Shown: positions 16,770-25,357 of the stretch, piece by piece
Position numbering within the stretch: the stretch's first letter is position 1
How the letters are laid out: the number at the start of each line of letters is the position of its first letter
NCBI GenBank assembly: GCA_035764005.1
Contig: DASTZZ010000117.1
Location: 1 to 47,267 of the forward strand
Direction of reading: 5' to 3'
Length of the DNA stretch: 47,267 nucleotides
Source of the DNA: Terriglobales bacterium
Lineage (GTDB): Bacteria; Acidobacteriota; Terriglobia; Terriglobales; Acidobacteriaceae
Notes under the pieces: generated by a model
Told to the model about the DNA's origin: nothing
Seen by the model: only the letters and a program-made list of their open reading frames with translations
Databases searched by the model: none
Program-made: the position numbers and the translations under genes

Positions 16770-16854
16770 TGAGGCTCACTCCCGCTAGCTGCGGGTTAAG
16801 GTGATTCTACACAATGGGGCGGGTCTGTCAACTTAGATGGGGGGCGTTCACTTC

Positions 16855-16966
16855 GTGGACAAAAAGTGGACTTTGTGGACTGAGTGGACCTTGTGGATGA
16901 TAAGGCTCATGAAGAATGGCCCTTGCCCATTCCGTCCACCTAGTCCACTGAGTCTACCCAGTCCGC
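16855..16966. repeat. Two facing arrays of GTGGAC/GTCCAC with 9-bp period
   Basis: GTGGAC-type hexamers lie at 16855, 16866, 16875, 16884 and 16893 (GTGGAT); the last four are spaced exactly nine bases apart. The inverse hexamers GTCCAC, GTCCAC, GTCTAC and GTCCGC lie at 16934, 16943, 16952 and 16961, again every nine bases. The halves can pair as a long stem (16866-16898 with 16934-16966). The array is just behind the stop of the LytTR gene, so it may be its terminator, but the strict 9-bp period also suits a repetitive protein-binding site. Confidence 0.8.
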
Positions 16967-16978
16967 TGTAAATACTTG

Positions 16979-17485
16979 CTACGAAACCTCTTGCAGCGCA
17001 CGATAAAAGTCTTTGTGATTGCGCGTGGCCACCAGTTCTCTGCCGCTCAAGAGCTTTATTAAGCTGTCTCCGCGGCGCAGCGACTTGCAATCTTTTACGT
17101 GCATAAGGTTCACGATGGTCGAGCGGTGAATCCGCGCGAACAGCTTGGGGCTGAGCTTCTGCTGCAAATCGTTCATCGTCGATCTCATGGTGTAGGTCAC
17201 GCCAGCAGCATGAATCTCGACATAGTTCGCGGCTGCCGTAAAACACTCGATGTCGGCGATCGGGATAACGATGATTCGCCCACGCGAGATTATGCGCAGG
17301 TGCTGGCGGGCGCTCCCGTCGGCGGCGTCGCGACGCTGGACAACTGACGGACCATTTGGTGCCGGAACCGCAGGCCTGCTATCCAAAACTGCAGGATTCA
17401 CGCCGCTCCCATTGTGAGTGCTCACGGCGCTCACGGCAGAAGCACCCATGCTCATTGCAAAAGCCTGTCCTTTGAAACCTTGCAT
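16979..17485 (-). CDS. LytTR-family DNA-binding protein without receiver domain
   Basis: 168 residues from the ATG at 17485, chosen because GAGGG lies six bases upstream; a GTG four codons earlier is less likely. The first 60 residues are low-complexity (Ala, Ser, Val, Pro) with no receiver or membrane segment. Residues about 65-165 form a LytTR DNA-binding domain: RIIVIPIADIECFTAAANYV, EIHAAGVTYTMRSTMNDLQQ, KLFARIHRSTIVNLMHVKDC and LVATRNHKDFYRAL. Such domains bind direct repeats in promoters. It is divergent from mutS. Two TACCCAG repeats 12 bp apart lie 25 bases upstream of its start, and a GTGGAC array lies behind its stop; either could be a target. The signal it answers to is unknown. 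Confidence 0.85.
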   Translation of the reverse strand: MQGFKGQAFAMSMGASAVSAVSTHNGSGVNPAVLDSRPAVPAPNGPSVVQRRDAADGSARQHLRIISRGRIIVIPIADIECFTAAANYVEIHAAGVTYTMRSTMNDLQQKLSPKLFARIHRSTIVNLMHVKDCKSLRRGDSLIKLLSGRELVATRNHKDFYRALQEVS

Positions 17486-17868
17486 CGATTCCCTCACAAC
17501 TTGAGTATTTACCCAGCAAAATACCCAGTCGCGATGTCCGGTTTGTCACAGAAATGTCATAGGGATGTAAAAGCTTGATGAGAGAGCTGGCAACGGTCCT
17601 GTGTCGGAGCACGCTCGCAGGCCAGGTCCGATCTTTACTCGTTGCCGGGAGCCCGTGGCACGAACAGATCACGCTGTCATGTGGCCAGACTGAGAAGTTG
17701 AGTGCTCTTCGATCGTGGCAGCCCGGTTTTCAACAGCTATCCTCTGCTGACACCGCGCTGTCCATAGCGGATAATCTTCGCCATGCTCCTCACATACGTG
17801 CCGGCGAGGGCGCCATCTGCCCCGACGAAGTTGGGGATGAGCGGAAAGACGACAGTCCGTTGACGGTG
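17486..17868. other. Divergent intergenic region between LytTR gene and mutS
   Basis: 383 bases. The LytTR side holds TACCCAG at 17510-17516 and 17522-17528. On the mutS side one frame is open from 17575 to 17868, but its translation does not resemble the start of MutS and the family N-terminus begins later. No clear promoter for mutS was identified. Confidence 0.4.
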
Positions 17869-20490
17869 ATGAGCGAAGCGTCCACTCCTCTGATGCGGCA
17901 ATACGCCGCAATCAAAAAGCAACACCCGAACGCTTTACTGTTCTTTCGCCTCGGCGACTTCTACGAATTGTTTTTCGATGACGCGATGATCGCATCGCGC
18001 GAACTGCAGATTACGCTCACGTCGCGCAATAAAGAAAAAGAGGTTGCGGTGCCGATGTGCGGCGTGCCGTATCACGCCGCTGAGGGATATTTAGCGAAGC
18101 TGCTGCGCAAAGGCTTTCGCGTGGCCATCTGCGAGCAGATGGAGGATCCCAAGCTTGCAAAGAAGCTGGTCCGGCGTGAAGTAACGCGCGTCCTGACGCC
18201 CGGCACCGCTGCCGACGCGACTCTCGCCTCCGAGGAAAACAACTTCCTGGCTGCCATCGCGCAGATTGCCGATCGTGCCGGACTGGCAGCGCTCGATCTT
18301 TCCACTGGCGAATTTCGCGCGACCGAATTCGCCGCGCAGGACCGTGCTCGTTTGCTGGAGGAACTCAGCCACATGCGTCCGCGCGAAGTGCTGTTTCCGG
18401 CCGCTCTGCCTCTGTTCGCAGCTGCTGAGGCAGAACAGTTCTCGACAGCCGGTGCACGGTTCACGGAAACTCCAGTGGAGGATTGGGCCTTCTCGCCCGA
18501 TTATGCCATTCCTCTTTTGGAAAACCAGTTTGGAGTTCTGTCGTTGGAAGGATTCGGCCTGGCGACCCGGCAGGCCCCGGCTACTGCGGCTGGAGCGATT
18601 CTCCACTACGTCCGCAGCACGCAACGAGGCACTCTCGATCACGTCGATCGCATCGGTTTCTACGATCGGCAGGATTGTTTGGTGCTCGATGCGGTCACGG
18701 TTCGAAATCTCGAACTTGTCGAGCCTCTTTTCTTCAGCACCGGGCCGGAAGTCACTCTATTTCGCACACTCGACGCGACGCTCACGCCGATGGGCAAGCG
18801 GCTACTCCGTTCCTGGCTCCTGCGGCCTTCGATTGATCTTGCTGAAATTCATCACCGGCAGGATGCAGTTGCCGTGGGCGCTGCGCAGACCATCGATCGA
18901 GCAGAGCTGCGGGGAAAGCTGGAGCGCGTTCTTGACCTGGAGCGCCTGCTGAGCCGCGTCACTCTGGAAACCGCGAATCCGCGCGATTTACTCGCGCTGT
19001 CGGCATCATTCGCAAACTTGCCGCACATCAAGAGCGGATTGGGCGCATTGAAAGCTGCGCGCCTCGAACAACTCAATCTGTTGATCGATCCACTGCAAGA
19101 TTTGTGTGAGCGCATCGATACAACAGTCGTGGCAGAGCCGCCTCTCTCGTTCAGCGATGGCGGAGTGATTCGCGCGGGCATTGATCGTGAACTCGACGAG
19201 TTGCGCGACCTCAGCCGAAACAGCAAGCAGTACATCGCGCAGATCGAGGAACGTGAGCGGCAGCGTACCGGCATCAACTCGCTCAAGGTCAAGTTCAATT
19301 CCGTCTTCGGCTACTACATCGAGGTCACCAAAGCGAACCTGCACCTTGTCCCGGCAGATTTCGAACGCAAGCAGACTCTGGTGAATGCCGAGCGCTTTAC
19401 CACTCCCGAACTGAAACAGTACGAATCCAAGGTGCTCGAAGCCGAAGAAAAAATCGTCGAGATCGAGCGCCGTTTGTTCACCGAGCTGCGAGTGTCGATT
19501 GCGGCGGAGGCCAGGCGCATACGACAAACCTCGCTCGCGATTGCGGAAGTCGATGTGCTGCTCGCGCTCGCTCACATCGGTGCGGAGCGCGGATACACGC
19601 GGCCCGCAGTTGATGACTCAGGAGTAATCGAGCTTGTTGAGGCTCGGCATCCGGTCGTGGAACAGCAGGTAATGAGCGGGGCAGAGCGCTTCGTTCCAAA
19701 CGATCTGCTGTTAAATCCTCAATCGGAGCTGATCGTGCTCCTCACGGGTCCCAATATGGGAGGTAAATCCACGTATCTGCGGCAAACAGCCCTGATCGTG
19801 ATCATGGCCCAGATGGGATCGTTCGTACCTGCACGCGCAGCGCGCGTCAGCATCGTCGATCGCATCTTCACCCGCATTGGCGCCAGCGACAACCTTGCAC
19901 GTGGGCGCTCGACCTTCATGGTCGAGATGACCGAGACGGCTGCAATTTTGAATACAGCTACGCCACGGTCACTCGTCCTGCTCGATGAGATGGGGCGAGG
20001 AACAGCCACCTATGACGGCCTCGCATTAGCGTGGGCGACACTGGAATATTTGCATTCTGCGACGCGGGCAAAAACTTTGTTTGCTACGCACTATCACGAA
20101 CTCACTGCACTGGCTGACGATTTGCCGGGAATCAAAAACTGCCGCGTGTCCATTAAAGAGACGGCGGCCGGCATCATCTTCCTTCGCAAGGTCGAGGCTG
20201 GCGCGGCCGATAAGAGCTATGGCATTGAAGTTGCCAAGCTCGCCGGCTTGCCGATGGAAGTGATTCGTCGTGCACGCGAGGTTTTGGCCCAACACGAAGG
20301 GCAGGAGCAACGATCAGTGCAACACCTGGAGCACAACCGCAACCGCGAGCAAGCGCAGTCCGTCCAACTCGCCATCTTTACGCCGCTTTCCCAGCAAATT
20401 TTGGACCGGCTGAAGGAAGTCGATGTGAATCGGCTCACACCGCTTGAGGCTCTTACTTTGCTCGATCAGCTTAAGAAACAACTTGAGTAA
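17869..20490 (+). CDS. mutS: DNA mismatch repair protein MutS
   Basis: 873 residues from the ATG at 17869 (a GTG one codon earlier is possible; no clear ribosome site), close to the usual 850-880. The mismatch-binding domain begins at once: [15 protein letters not shown], then [15 protein letters not shown] with the Phe-x-Glu pair that wedges into a mismatch. The connector, core and clamp follow ([15 protein letters not shown] in the lever region). The ATPase domain has [15 protein letters not shown] (Walker A), [31 protein letters not shown] (Walker B) and FATHYHEL. The C-terminus ends in the helix-turn-helix dimerisation region ([20 protein letters not shown]). It recognises mispaired bases together with MutL, which is not in the window. 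A longer frame back to 17575 was rejected. Confidence 0.97.
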   Translation: MSEASTPLMRQYAAIKKQHPNALLFFRLGDFYELFFDDAMIASRELQITLTSRNKEKEVAVPMCGVPYHAAEGYLAKLLRKGFRVAICEQMEDPKLAKKLVRREVTRVLTPGTAADATLASEENNFLAAIAQIADRAGLAALDLSTGEFRATEFAAQDRARLLEELSHMRPREVLFPAALPLFAAAEAEQFSTAGARFTETPVEDWAFSPDYAIPLLENQFGVLSLEGFGLATRQAPATAAGAILHYVRSTQRGTLDHVDRIGFYDRQDCLVLDAVTVRNLELVEPLFFSTGPEVTLFRTLDATLTPMGKRLLRSWLLRPSIDLAEIHHRQDAVAVGAAQTIDRAELRGKLERVLDLERLLSRVTLETANPRDLLALSASFANLPHIKSGLGALKAARLEQLNLLIDPLQDLCERIDTTVVAEPPLSFSDGGVIRAGIDRELDELRDLSRNSKQYIAQIEERERQRTGINSLKVKFNSVFGYYIEVTKANLHLVPADFERKQTLVNAERFTTPELKQYESKVLEAEEKIVEIERRLFTELRVSIAAEARRIRQTSLAIAEVDVLLALAHIGAERGYTRPAVDDSGVIELVEARHPVVEQQVMSGAERFVPNDLLLNPQSELIVLLTGPNMGGKSTYLRQTALIVIMAQMGSFVPARAARVSIVDRIFTRIGASDNLARGRSTFMVEMTETAAILNTATPRSLVLLDEMGRGTATYDGLALAWATLEYLHSATRAKTLFATHYHELTALADDLPGIKNCRVSIKETAAGIIFLRKVEAGAADKSYGIEVAKLAGLPMEVIRRAREVLAQHEGQEQRSVQHLEHNRNREQAQSVQLAIFTPLSQQILDRLKEVDVNRLTPLEALTLLDQLKKQLE

Positions 20491-20656
20491 AAGTGAGAGC
20501 TTTTGTGGTTGGAGCTTGAGCACATTGTCGGGGCCGTTCACCAAAGAACGAGACATTTCCCCTGCACGGGTGCAATTCGCTCGGAGGCCTTCCGTCGTGA
20601 CCTCTCGTTTTTTTTAACTTTCGTGATCTTCGTGTTCGCCTTTCCCGTTTGCGCAT

Positions 20657-20686
20657 TTGACAACCCGTCGACTCGAGCCATACATT
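20657..20686 (+). promoter_or_regulatory. Promoter for the riboswitch-TonB receptor transcript
   Basis: TTGACA (20657-20662), then 17 bases to ATACAT (20680-20685) or 18 to TACATT. The predicted start near 20692-20697 falls just before the riboswitch, which supports it. Confidence 0.55.
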
Positions 20687-20700
20687 CACCTTCACAACTC

Positions 20701-20885
20701 AACGCGGATCGCGCGATCCCGGTGTGCCGGGATCAGGGAAGCGGGTGAAAATCCCGCGCTGCCGCGCAACTGTTAGCGAGTTAAGGAGACCCGAACGCCA
20801 CTGCCCCGCTTTGCGGGACGGGAAGGTGGGTCATCCGGAGCCCGGTTCATCGGGCCGCTCGTAAGCCAGGAGACCGGCGCGAACC
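20701..20885 (+). ncRNA. Cobalamin (B12) riboswitch
   Basis: The conserved elements occur in the right order: the P3 stem GATCCCGG..CCGGGATC (20716-20734), AGGGAAGCGGGTGAAAATCC, GCTGCCGCGCAACTGTTAGCG, the GCCACT box (20797-20802), GGGAAGGTGGG, and the 3' core AGCCAGGAGACCGGC (20864-20878). The AGGAGG of the receptor gene follows at 20914. The family binds adenosylcobalamin or related forms and shuts expression when B12 is plentiful. Sequestration of the ribosome site is the likely mechanism, as no clear terminator is seen between the aptamer and the gene. Confidence 0.95.
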
Positions 20886-20925
20886 GTACAACACCAATCC
20901 CACTCGCGTGCACAGGAGGATTGCC

Positions 20926-23118
20926 GTGCGGAAGTCCCTTCTTTTTCTGCTCTTGGTCTCGCCGGTTCTGGCGTCAGCCACCGATTTCACAGTTCATGTC
21001 ACCGATCCGTCCGGCAGCGCCGTTGCCGGAGCGCGCGTGACTATCTATCGCGCATCGAACAGCGCGCAGCTCGCTAGTACCAATTCGGGACCAGATGGTT
21101 CCGCGACGTTCCACAAGCTTCCGCCTGAGCGGCTTCGCATTCAAGTGCTTGCGCCGGGATTTGCTGAAAGCATTCGGGAAACAGGAGAGCAATCCGAGCC
21201 GGTTCTGAACGTCGCTCTCAAGATTGCAGCCCGAAATGAAACTGTCGTAGTTACGGCGACGGAGACCCCGCTAACCGCGGATCAAACCGGAGCGCCGGTG
21301 GAGGTTGTCGATCGCTCCGTCCTAACCAATCGTCAGCCGGTCGAGGCAGCCGACGCGATCCGCTTCCTTCCCGGGGCAATCGTCAACGATGCGGGACGGC
21401 GCGGGGGCATCGCTTCGCTGTTCGTACGAGGTGGAGACTCGCGCTATAACAAGGTCATTGTCGACGGAGTTCCCGTAAACGAACCCGGTGGAACGTTCGA
21501 CTTCGGCGTCGTTCCCACAATCGGTGCCGACCGCTTCGAATTTGTGCGCGGGCCCGAGAGCGTGCTTTACGGCTCGGATGCGCTTACCAGTGTGGTGCAG
21601 ATGTTCAGCGCCACGGGCACGACGCGTACTCCTGAGCTCACGCTGAGCGCCGACGGTGGAACATTCTCCACCGCAACGGGATCTGCGGCGCTTGCAGGCG
21701 CATACGGAGGTTTTGACTACAACATATTCGGCGAGCAGTTCAACACCGCGGGACAAGGTATTAACGACGATTACTCGAACTCTGCCCAGGGCGCGAATGT
21801 AGGCGTGCGCCTTGCGCCTCGAGCACTTTTTCGTCTGCGCACGCGGCACTCCAATGAACGGAGTGGAGTGCAGTCGTTCTACAACTTTAATGGTCAGCAA
21901 CTGATTCCTCCTGATACCGACCAGTTCGCGCGCCAAAATAACTTCCTCGCCGACGGCGATCTCACCGTTACTGCCCCAAACCAGTGGAAGCATAGCTTCA
22001 GCGGATACGAGTATCACCATGTGCGCGAGAACGTAGATCGCGTAATGGACCCGGGCCGCGAGAACCCATTCGGGAATTTCGATTTTCCATTCTCAAGCTA
22101 TGCCGATTTCAATCGCGCAGGATTCATGTATCACGGCGAATTCGATCCGCGGCTGTGGGTGCGGACCAACTATGGATATGAATTCGAAGATGAGAACGGC
22201 TTCATCGGTGATTTAACCGCCCTACCGCTAACGCATGGTCTCCGCCGCAACCACGCCGTTTACGGCGAGCAGATCTTCACGTTCTCGCGGTTTTCTCTGA
22301 TAGGCGGTGGACGCTTCATTCACAACGAGAGCTTCGGGAATCGCGGAGTACCGCGTGCAGCGCTTACCTTCCTCGCACTGCGCGGAGGGGAAACCTTCAG
22401 CGGTACGCGGCTGCGCTTTGCCTATGGCGAAGGCATCAAGGAACCGAGCTTTGATGAGAGCTTTGGCATTGGCTCGTTCTTTATTATTTCCAATCCGAAC
22501 CTGAGGCCAGAGCAGAGCCGCACCCTCGAAGCTGCCGTAGTTCAGAATTTCTTCGGCGATCGCTACTCGTTGTCGGCGGGTTACTACAATAACCTCTTCC
22601 GCAATCAGATCGAGTTCACCTCCGATCCCACCACGTTCGTCGGTCAATTCATCAACTTGAATCGCTCGCTGGCGGATGGCGCGGAAGTCGAATTCCATGG
22701 CCGACCGGCAGCAAGACTGAGCTTCGATGCTTCTTACACCTACACCTCCAGCCAGATCCTGCAATCGCCCCTGGCAACGGATCCGTTGCTCGAAGCAGGA
22801 GCGCCATTGCTGCGGCGACCGCGCCATGCCGGTTCGGCGACCGTCAACTACTTCTCGCGGAAGTGGGGTGCAAATTTAAGCGCTGTAGGAATTGGACGAA
22901 GGACCGATTCGGACTTCCTCGGCCTTGTGCCACATGTAGACCACGCGGCTGGATACGTCCGCGCTGACGCAAGCGGATGGTATGAGCTTCAGCGGCATGT
23001 CACGGCATTCTTGGGGATTGAGAATCTGCTCAATAAGCGTTACGAGGAAGCTGCGGGATTTCCGGCGCTCAAGGCGAATTTCCGTGCGGGATTGCGATTT
23101 CGATTCGGTGGAGAGTGA
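20926..23118 (+). CDS. TonB-dependent outer-membrane receptor, probably for cobalamin (BtuB-like)
   Basis: 730 residues from the GTG at 20926, fixed by AGGAGG at 20914-20919; a GTG at 20908 precedes that site. The signal peptide (RKSLLFLLLVSPVLASA) is followed by a carboxypeptidase-regulatory-like beta-sandwich (about residues 20-95: VHVTDPSGSAVAGARVTIYR, SATFHKLPPERLRIQVLAPGF). A TonB-box-like stretch NETVVVTATETP comes next, then the plug (VEAADAIRFLPGAIVND, SLFVRGGDSRYNKVIVDGVP, FEFVRGPESVLYGSDAL). The rest is a 22-strand-type barrel ending in NLLNKRYEEAAGFPALKANF and RAGLRFRF. The upstream B12 riboswitch makes cobalamin or a precursor the best substrate guess. No BtuCDF genes follow in the window. 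Confidence 0.9.
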   Translation: MRKSLLFLLLVSPVLASATDFTVHVTDPSGSAVAGARVTIYRASNSAQLASTNSGPDGSATFHKLPPERLRIQVLAPGFAESIRETGEQSEPVLNVALKIAARNETVVVTATETPLTADQTGAPVEVVDRSVLTNRQPVEAADAIRFLPGAIVNDAGRRGGIASLFVRGGDSRYNKVIVDGVPVNEPGGTFDFGVVPTIGADRFEFVRGPESVLYGSDALTSVVQMFSATGTTRTPELTLSADGGTFSTATGSAALAGAYGGFDYNIFGEQFNTAGQGINDDYSNSAQGANVGVRLAPRALFRLRTRHSNERSGVQSFYNFNGQQLIPPDTDQFARQNNFLADGDLTVTAPNQWKHSFSGYEYHHVRENVDRVMDPGRENPFGNFDFPFSSYADFNRAGFMYHGEFDPRLWVRTNYGYEFEDENGFIGDLTALPLTHGLRRNHAVYGEQIFTFSRFSLIGGGRFIHNESFGNRGVPRAALTFLALRGGETFSGTRLRFAYGEGIKEPSFDESFGIGSFFIISNPNLRPEQSRTLEAAVVQNFFGDRYSLSAGYYNNLFRNQIEFTSDPTTFVGQFINLNRSLADGAEVEFHGRPAARLSFDASYTYTSSQILQSPLATDPLLEAGAPLLRRPRHAGSATVNYFSRKWGANLSAVGIGRRTDSDFLGLVPHVDHAAGYVRADASGWYELQRHVTAFLGIENLLNKRYEEAAGFPALKANFRAGLRFRFGGE

Positions 23119-23128
23119 TCCGGGAAGA

Positions 23129-23217
23129 GCGAACACGAAGGTCACGGAGGCAACAGATTGAGGTCACGAAGAGTTCTTTGTTACCTCTTCTTTTTCCTTG
23201 GTGACCTTCGTGTTCGC
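23129..23217. terminator. 17-bp perfect inverted repeat between convergent genes
   Basis: GCGAACACGAAGGTCAC (23129-23145) is repeated inversely at 23201-23217 with a 55-base loop that contains a T-rich stretch (CTTCTTTTTCC). It separates the TonB receptor gene and the convergent membrane gene. A diverged half copy (GTGATCTTCGTGTTCGCC) lies near 20621-20638, so the arm belongs to a dispersed repeat. Confidence 0.6.
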
Positions 23218-23232
23218 TGTTCTTGACTTCTG

Positions 23233-23934
23233 CTAGCCCTTAATTTCAGTCGGAGGGCTGACGAGACGCGCTTTCTGCGCACGCATAAATTCCTGAACCA
23301 GGAACGCGATTGCAGCGGACATTCCTGATCCAAATATGCTCAGCATGACGGAGCTGGCCAGCCTGCGCGATGAAGAGACAATGCCGTTGTCGTCCGTAGC
23401 CTCAGGTGCACCGTGAGCCACGACAGACAGGCCATGACGGCCCGCGCTGATGCTCACAGAATTGTCGCCGCCTTCACCGAAATTTGCCGAGACAAGCTTC
23501 GTTTGGTCGTAGTTGTCGTTTTCGGCATCCAGGCGAACGCGGATGCTGTGACGGCCCGCGGGAACCTCGATCGTCTTATACAGTCCCGGCGACTTGCTCC
23601 CCAGAAAAGCTAAACGTCCTTTCGATGATCCGTTCACGGTGCCGGAATAGATCACATCGCCATCGGCCCAAACTGTTAAATCGGCAGTGCGAAATCCGTG
23701 CTGGCAGACAATTGTGACCTTTGCAGGATTGGAGAAAAGACGAGCGAAAAGTACTGCCCCCGCCACAAAGAGCAGCAGAGCGAGCGCGGCAAGCCGAAAA
23801 TTGCGGGGCAGCCGCATGAATCGGTTGTAAGCCCTTCGCAACCGACTGACGACGACAGGCTGAGCTTCGTCTGCTTTCTTCGCGTCTCCGGGCTGTGCTG
23901 GGCTGTTGCTCTTCGCTATGGATGTCTCGGCCAC
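23233..23934 (-). CDS. Unknown membrane protein with PEGA-like extracytoplasmic domain
   Basis: 233 residues from a GTG at 23934; no good ribosome site, so the start is uncertain. The N-terminus is basic and cytosolic (RLRRAYNRFMRLPRNFR), then a membrane segment (about residues 47-67, LAALALLLFVAGAVLFARLF). A beta-rich region of about 120 residues follows: CQHGFRTADLTVWADGDVIY, then KGRLAFLGSKSPGLYKTIEV and PAGRHSIRVRLDAE. It looks like a PEGA or similar surface beta-domain. A second hydrophobic helix (about 190-215, SSVMLSIFGSGMSAAIAFLV) precedes a short basic tail. I do not recognise a named family. It lies downstream of the ICL-like gene on the same strand after 140 bases. Confidence 0.6.
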   Translation of the reverse strand: MAETSIAKSNSPAQPGDAKKADEAQPVVVSRLRRAYNRFMRLPRNFRLAALALLLFVAGAVLFARLFSNPAKVTIVCQHGFRTADLTVWADGDVIYSGTVNGSSKGRLAFLGSKSPGLYKTIEVPAGRHSIRVRLDAENDNYDQTKLVSANFGEGGDNSVSISAGRHGLSVVAHGAPEATDDNGIVSSSRRLASSVMLSIFGSGMSAAIAFLVQEFMRAQKARLVSPPTEIKG

Positions 23935-24074
23935 TCTGGGCCCATTTTCCGCGAACTCAGAACGGGCTACCAGTTACGGTAGTCACCCTAGCGATGCGTT
24001 GACAGGCGATTCAGCAGCAATATAGCCCAAGCAGACTCAAGTTGAGATGCAGCCGCCACTACAATCCGCTTGCC

Positions 24075-24998
24075 TCACGCTCGAATCTTGTCCAGGACCT
24101 TGCGCACTTTCGCCATCGGCCCAGAACGGAACCTCGATTCAACCAGGGCCCAATGTGGCAGATCGACGATTACCTCGAATTCCTTCATGGTCACGGCACG
24201 CTTGCTGTCCATCTGCTTGCCTGAGCGAAGAGTCTCGAGCGCATCCTGGATAGCATGGGTCATCCGGAACAAGATCGTCGTCGGATACAAGGCCATATCA
24301 AAACCAAGCTCCTGAAGCTGTTTTGGCGTCATCCACGGCGATTTACCGCCACCTTCGAAAACGTTCACCACCTTGTGAATGCCCTTGAACTCCCTTCCGA
24401 TTCGTTTCAAGTCCTTCTCGCTGTGCTCGGCCTCGATGTAAATGGCGTCGGCTCCGGCTTTCAGGTACAGCTCGCAACGGCGCATGGCATCGTCGAGTCC
24501 GTTTGGATCTTCTGCATCGGTGCGGGCGATCAGGAACATGGAATCTCTGTCGGACCGCGCAGCTGATGCCGCGCGAAGCTTCCCGGTCATCTCCTCGGGA
24601 GGGATAACTTCCTTGCCCGCCATATGCCCGCAGCGCTTTGGCGCTTTCTGGTCCTCGATGAAGATGGCAGAGACTCCCATTTGTTCGTACACGTTCACCG
24701 TGTGCGTCACGTTCTTAACGTCGCCGTAGCCGTCGTCGCAGTCGACCAGGACAGGAAGACTCGATGCCTTAACGATCTCGCGCACTGCTTCCGACTTCTC
24801 GCCGAAGCGGATGAGATCGATGTCGGGCACTCCAAAGCGAGCGCCTTCTAGAGCGAATCCGCCAACCTGATAGGCCGCAAATCCGGCCTGCTCAATCAGC
24901 TTTGCGCTGAGCGCATCGTGAGCTGCCGGGAGCTGCAGAAACTTATGGCGATGCAGCAGCGATCGCCAGCTTGGGCGGAGGACCTTGATTTTGGGCAT
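24075..24998 (-). CDS. Isocitrate lyase/PEP mutase superfamily enzyme (methylisocitrate lyase-like)
   Basis: 307 residues from the ATG at 24998, which gives MPKIKVLRPSWRSLLHRHKF. A GTG start 26 codons upstream adds no family-like sequence. The fold is a TIM barrel: LQLPAAHDALSAKLIEQAGF, AAYQVGGFALEG, PVLVDCDDGYGD (metal-binding Asp residues), IFIEDQKAPKRCGHMAGKEV, LIARTDAE and GADAIYIEAEHSE. Cys123 in KRCGH is the nucleophile position of isocitrate and methylisocitrate lyases, which favours a C-C lyase over a PEP mutase. Substrates in this superfamily include 2-methylisocitrate, dimethylmalate, oxaloacetate and phosphonates, and no neighbouring propionate or phosphonate gene helps decide. It is divergent from the transglycosylase gene. 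Confidence 0.8.
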   Translation of the reverse strand: MPKIKVLRPSWRSLLHRHKFLQLPAAHDALSAKLIEQAGFAAYQVGGFALEGARFGVPDIDLIRFGEKSEAVREIVKASSLPVLVDCDDGYGDVKNVTHTVNVYEQMGVSAIFIEDQKAPKRCGHMAGKEVIPPEEMTGKLRAASAARSDRDSMFLIARTDAEDPNGLDDAMRRCELYLKAGADAIYIEAEHSEKDLKRIGREFKGIHKVVNVFEGGGKSPWMTPKQLQELGFDMALYPTTILFRMTHAIQDALETLRSGKQMDSKRAVTMKEFEVIVDLPHWALVESRFRSGPMAKVRKVLDKIRA

Positions 24999-25357
24999 AT
25001 AAAGGGAACCTGCGAGACGTACTCTCTTCAACAAATGGGATGCAGAGATAAACCATGCCGGGGCTGCTGAATGCACAAAACCTGGTGCTGTGGGCAGATC
25101 GACACCTTAGAGCCCCGTAGGTCTATTTACTGACGGAAGTACAAGTCCTGACGTTACAAGCAATAAGGGCTAGTAGGGCTATACTTTACCGAGCCGTAGT
25201 TGTCTCTGTTTTGGCCTCATGTTCGTAGTTTTAAGGGCCGATACGGTATCGTGAGCCTCGGAATTCTTGAGAGCTCAGGGAAGCACCTTGACGCGTTTTG
25301 AGCGTCTAACCATTTCAGCTCTGGACAGAGCTGAAGCTGGACCGGTCTACGGGCAGA
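24999..25357. other. Divergent intergenic region
   Basis: 359 bases between the ICL-like gene and the transglycosylase gene. A TATACT (25180-25185) could be a plus-strand -10 box, but no well-placed -35 box was found. No repeat or RNA fold stood out. Confidence 0.3.

Noticed and set aside
16594-16800. A standard SAM-I or SAM-II riboswitch before the trans-sulfuration operon
   Set aside because: The conserved SAM-I core (the CUGGCCC..GGCAACC type segments) and the SAM-II 3' GCUAAA motif are not visible. I kept it as an unclassified structured leader instead.
16848-17246. 132-residue minus-strand frame overlapping the LytTR gene
   Set aside because: Its end is the translated GTGGAC array (KVHSVHKVHFLSTK), and the rest is a shadow of the LytTR frame.
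17575-17868. N-terminal extension of MutS by 98 residues
   Set aside because: The family N-terminus begins right after the ATG at 17869 and the extension has no recognisable domain. It is simply an open frame in the intergenic region.
20503-20748. 81-residue frame before the cobalamin riboswitch
   Set aside because: It runs across the promoter and into the aptamer and has no ribosome site or family resemblance.
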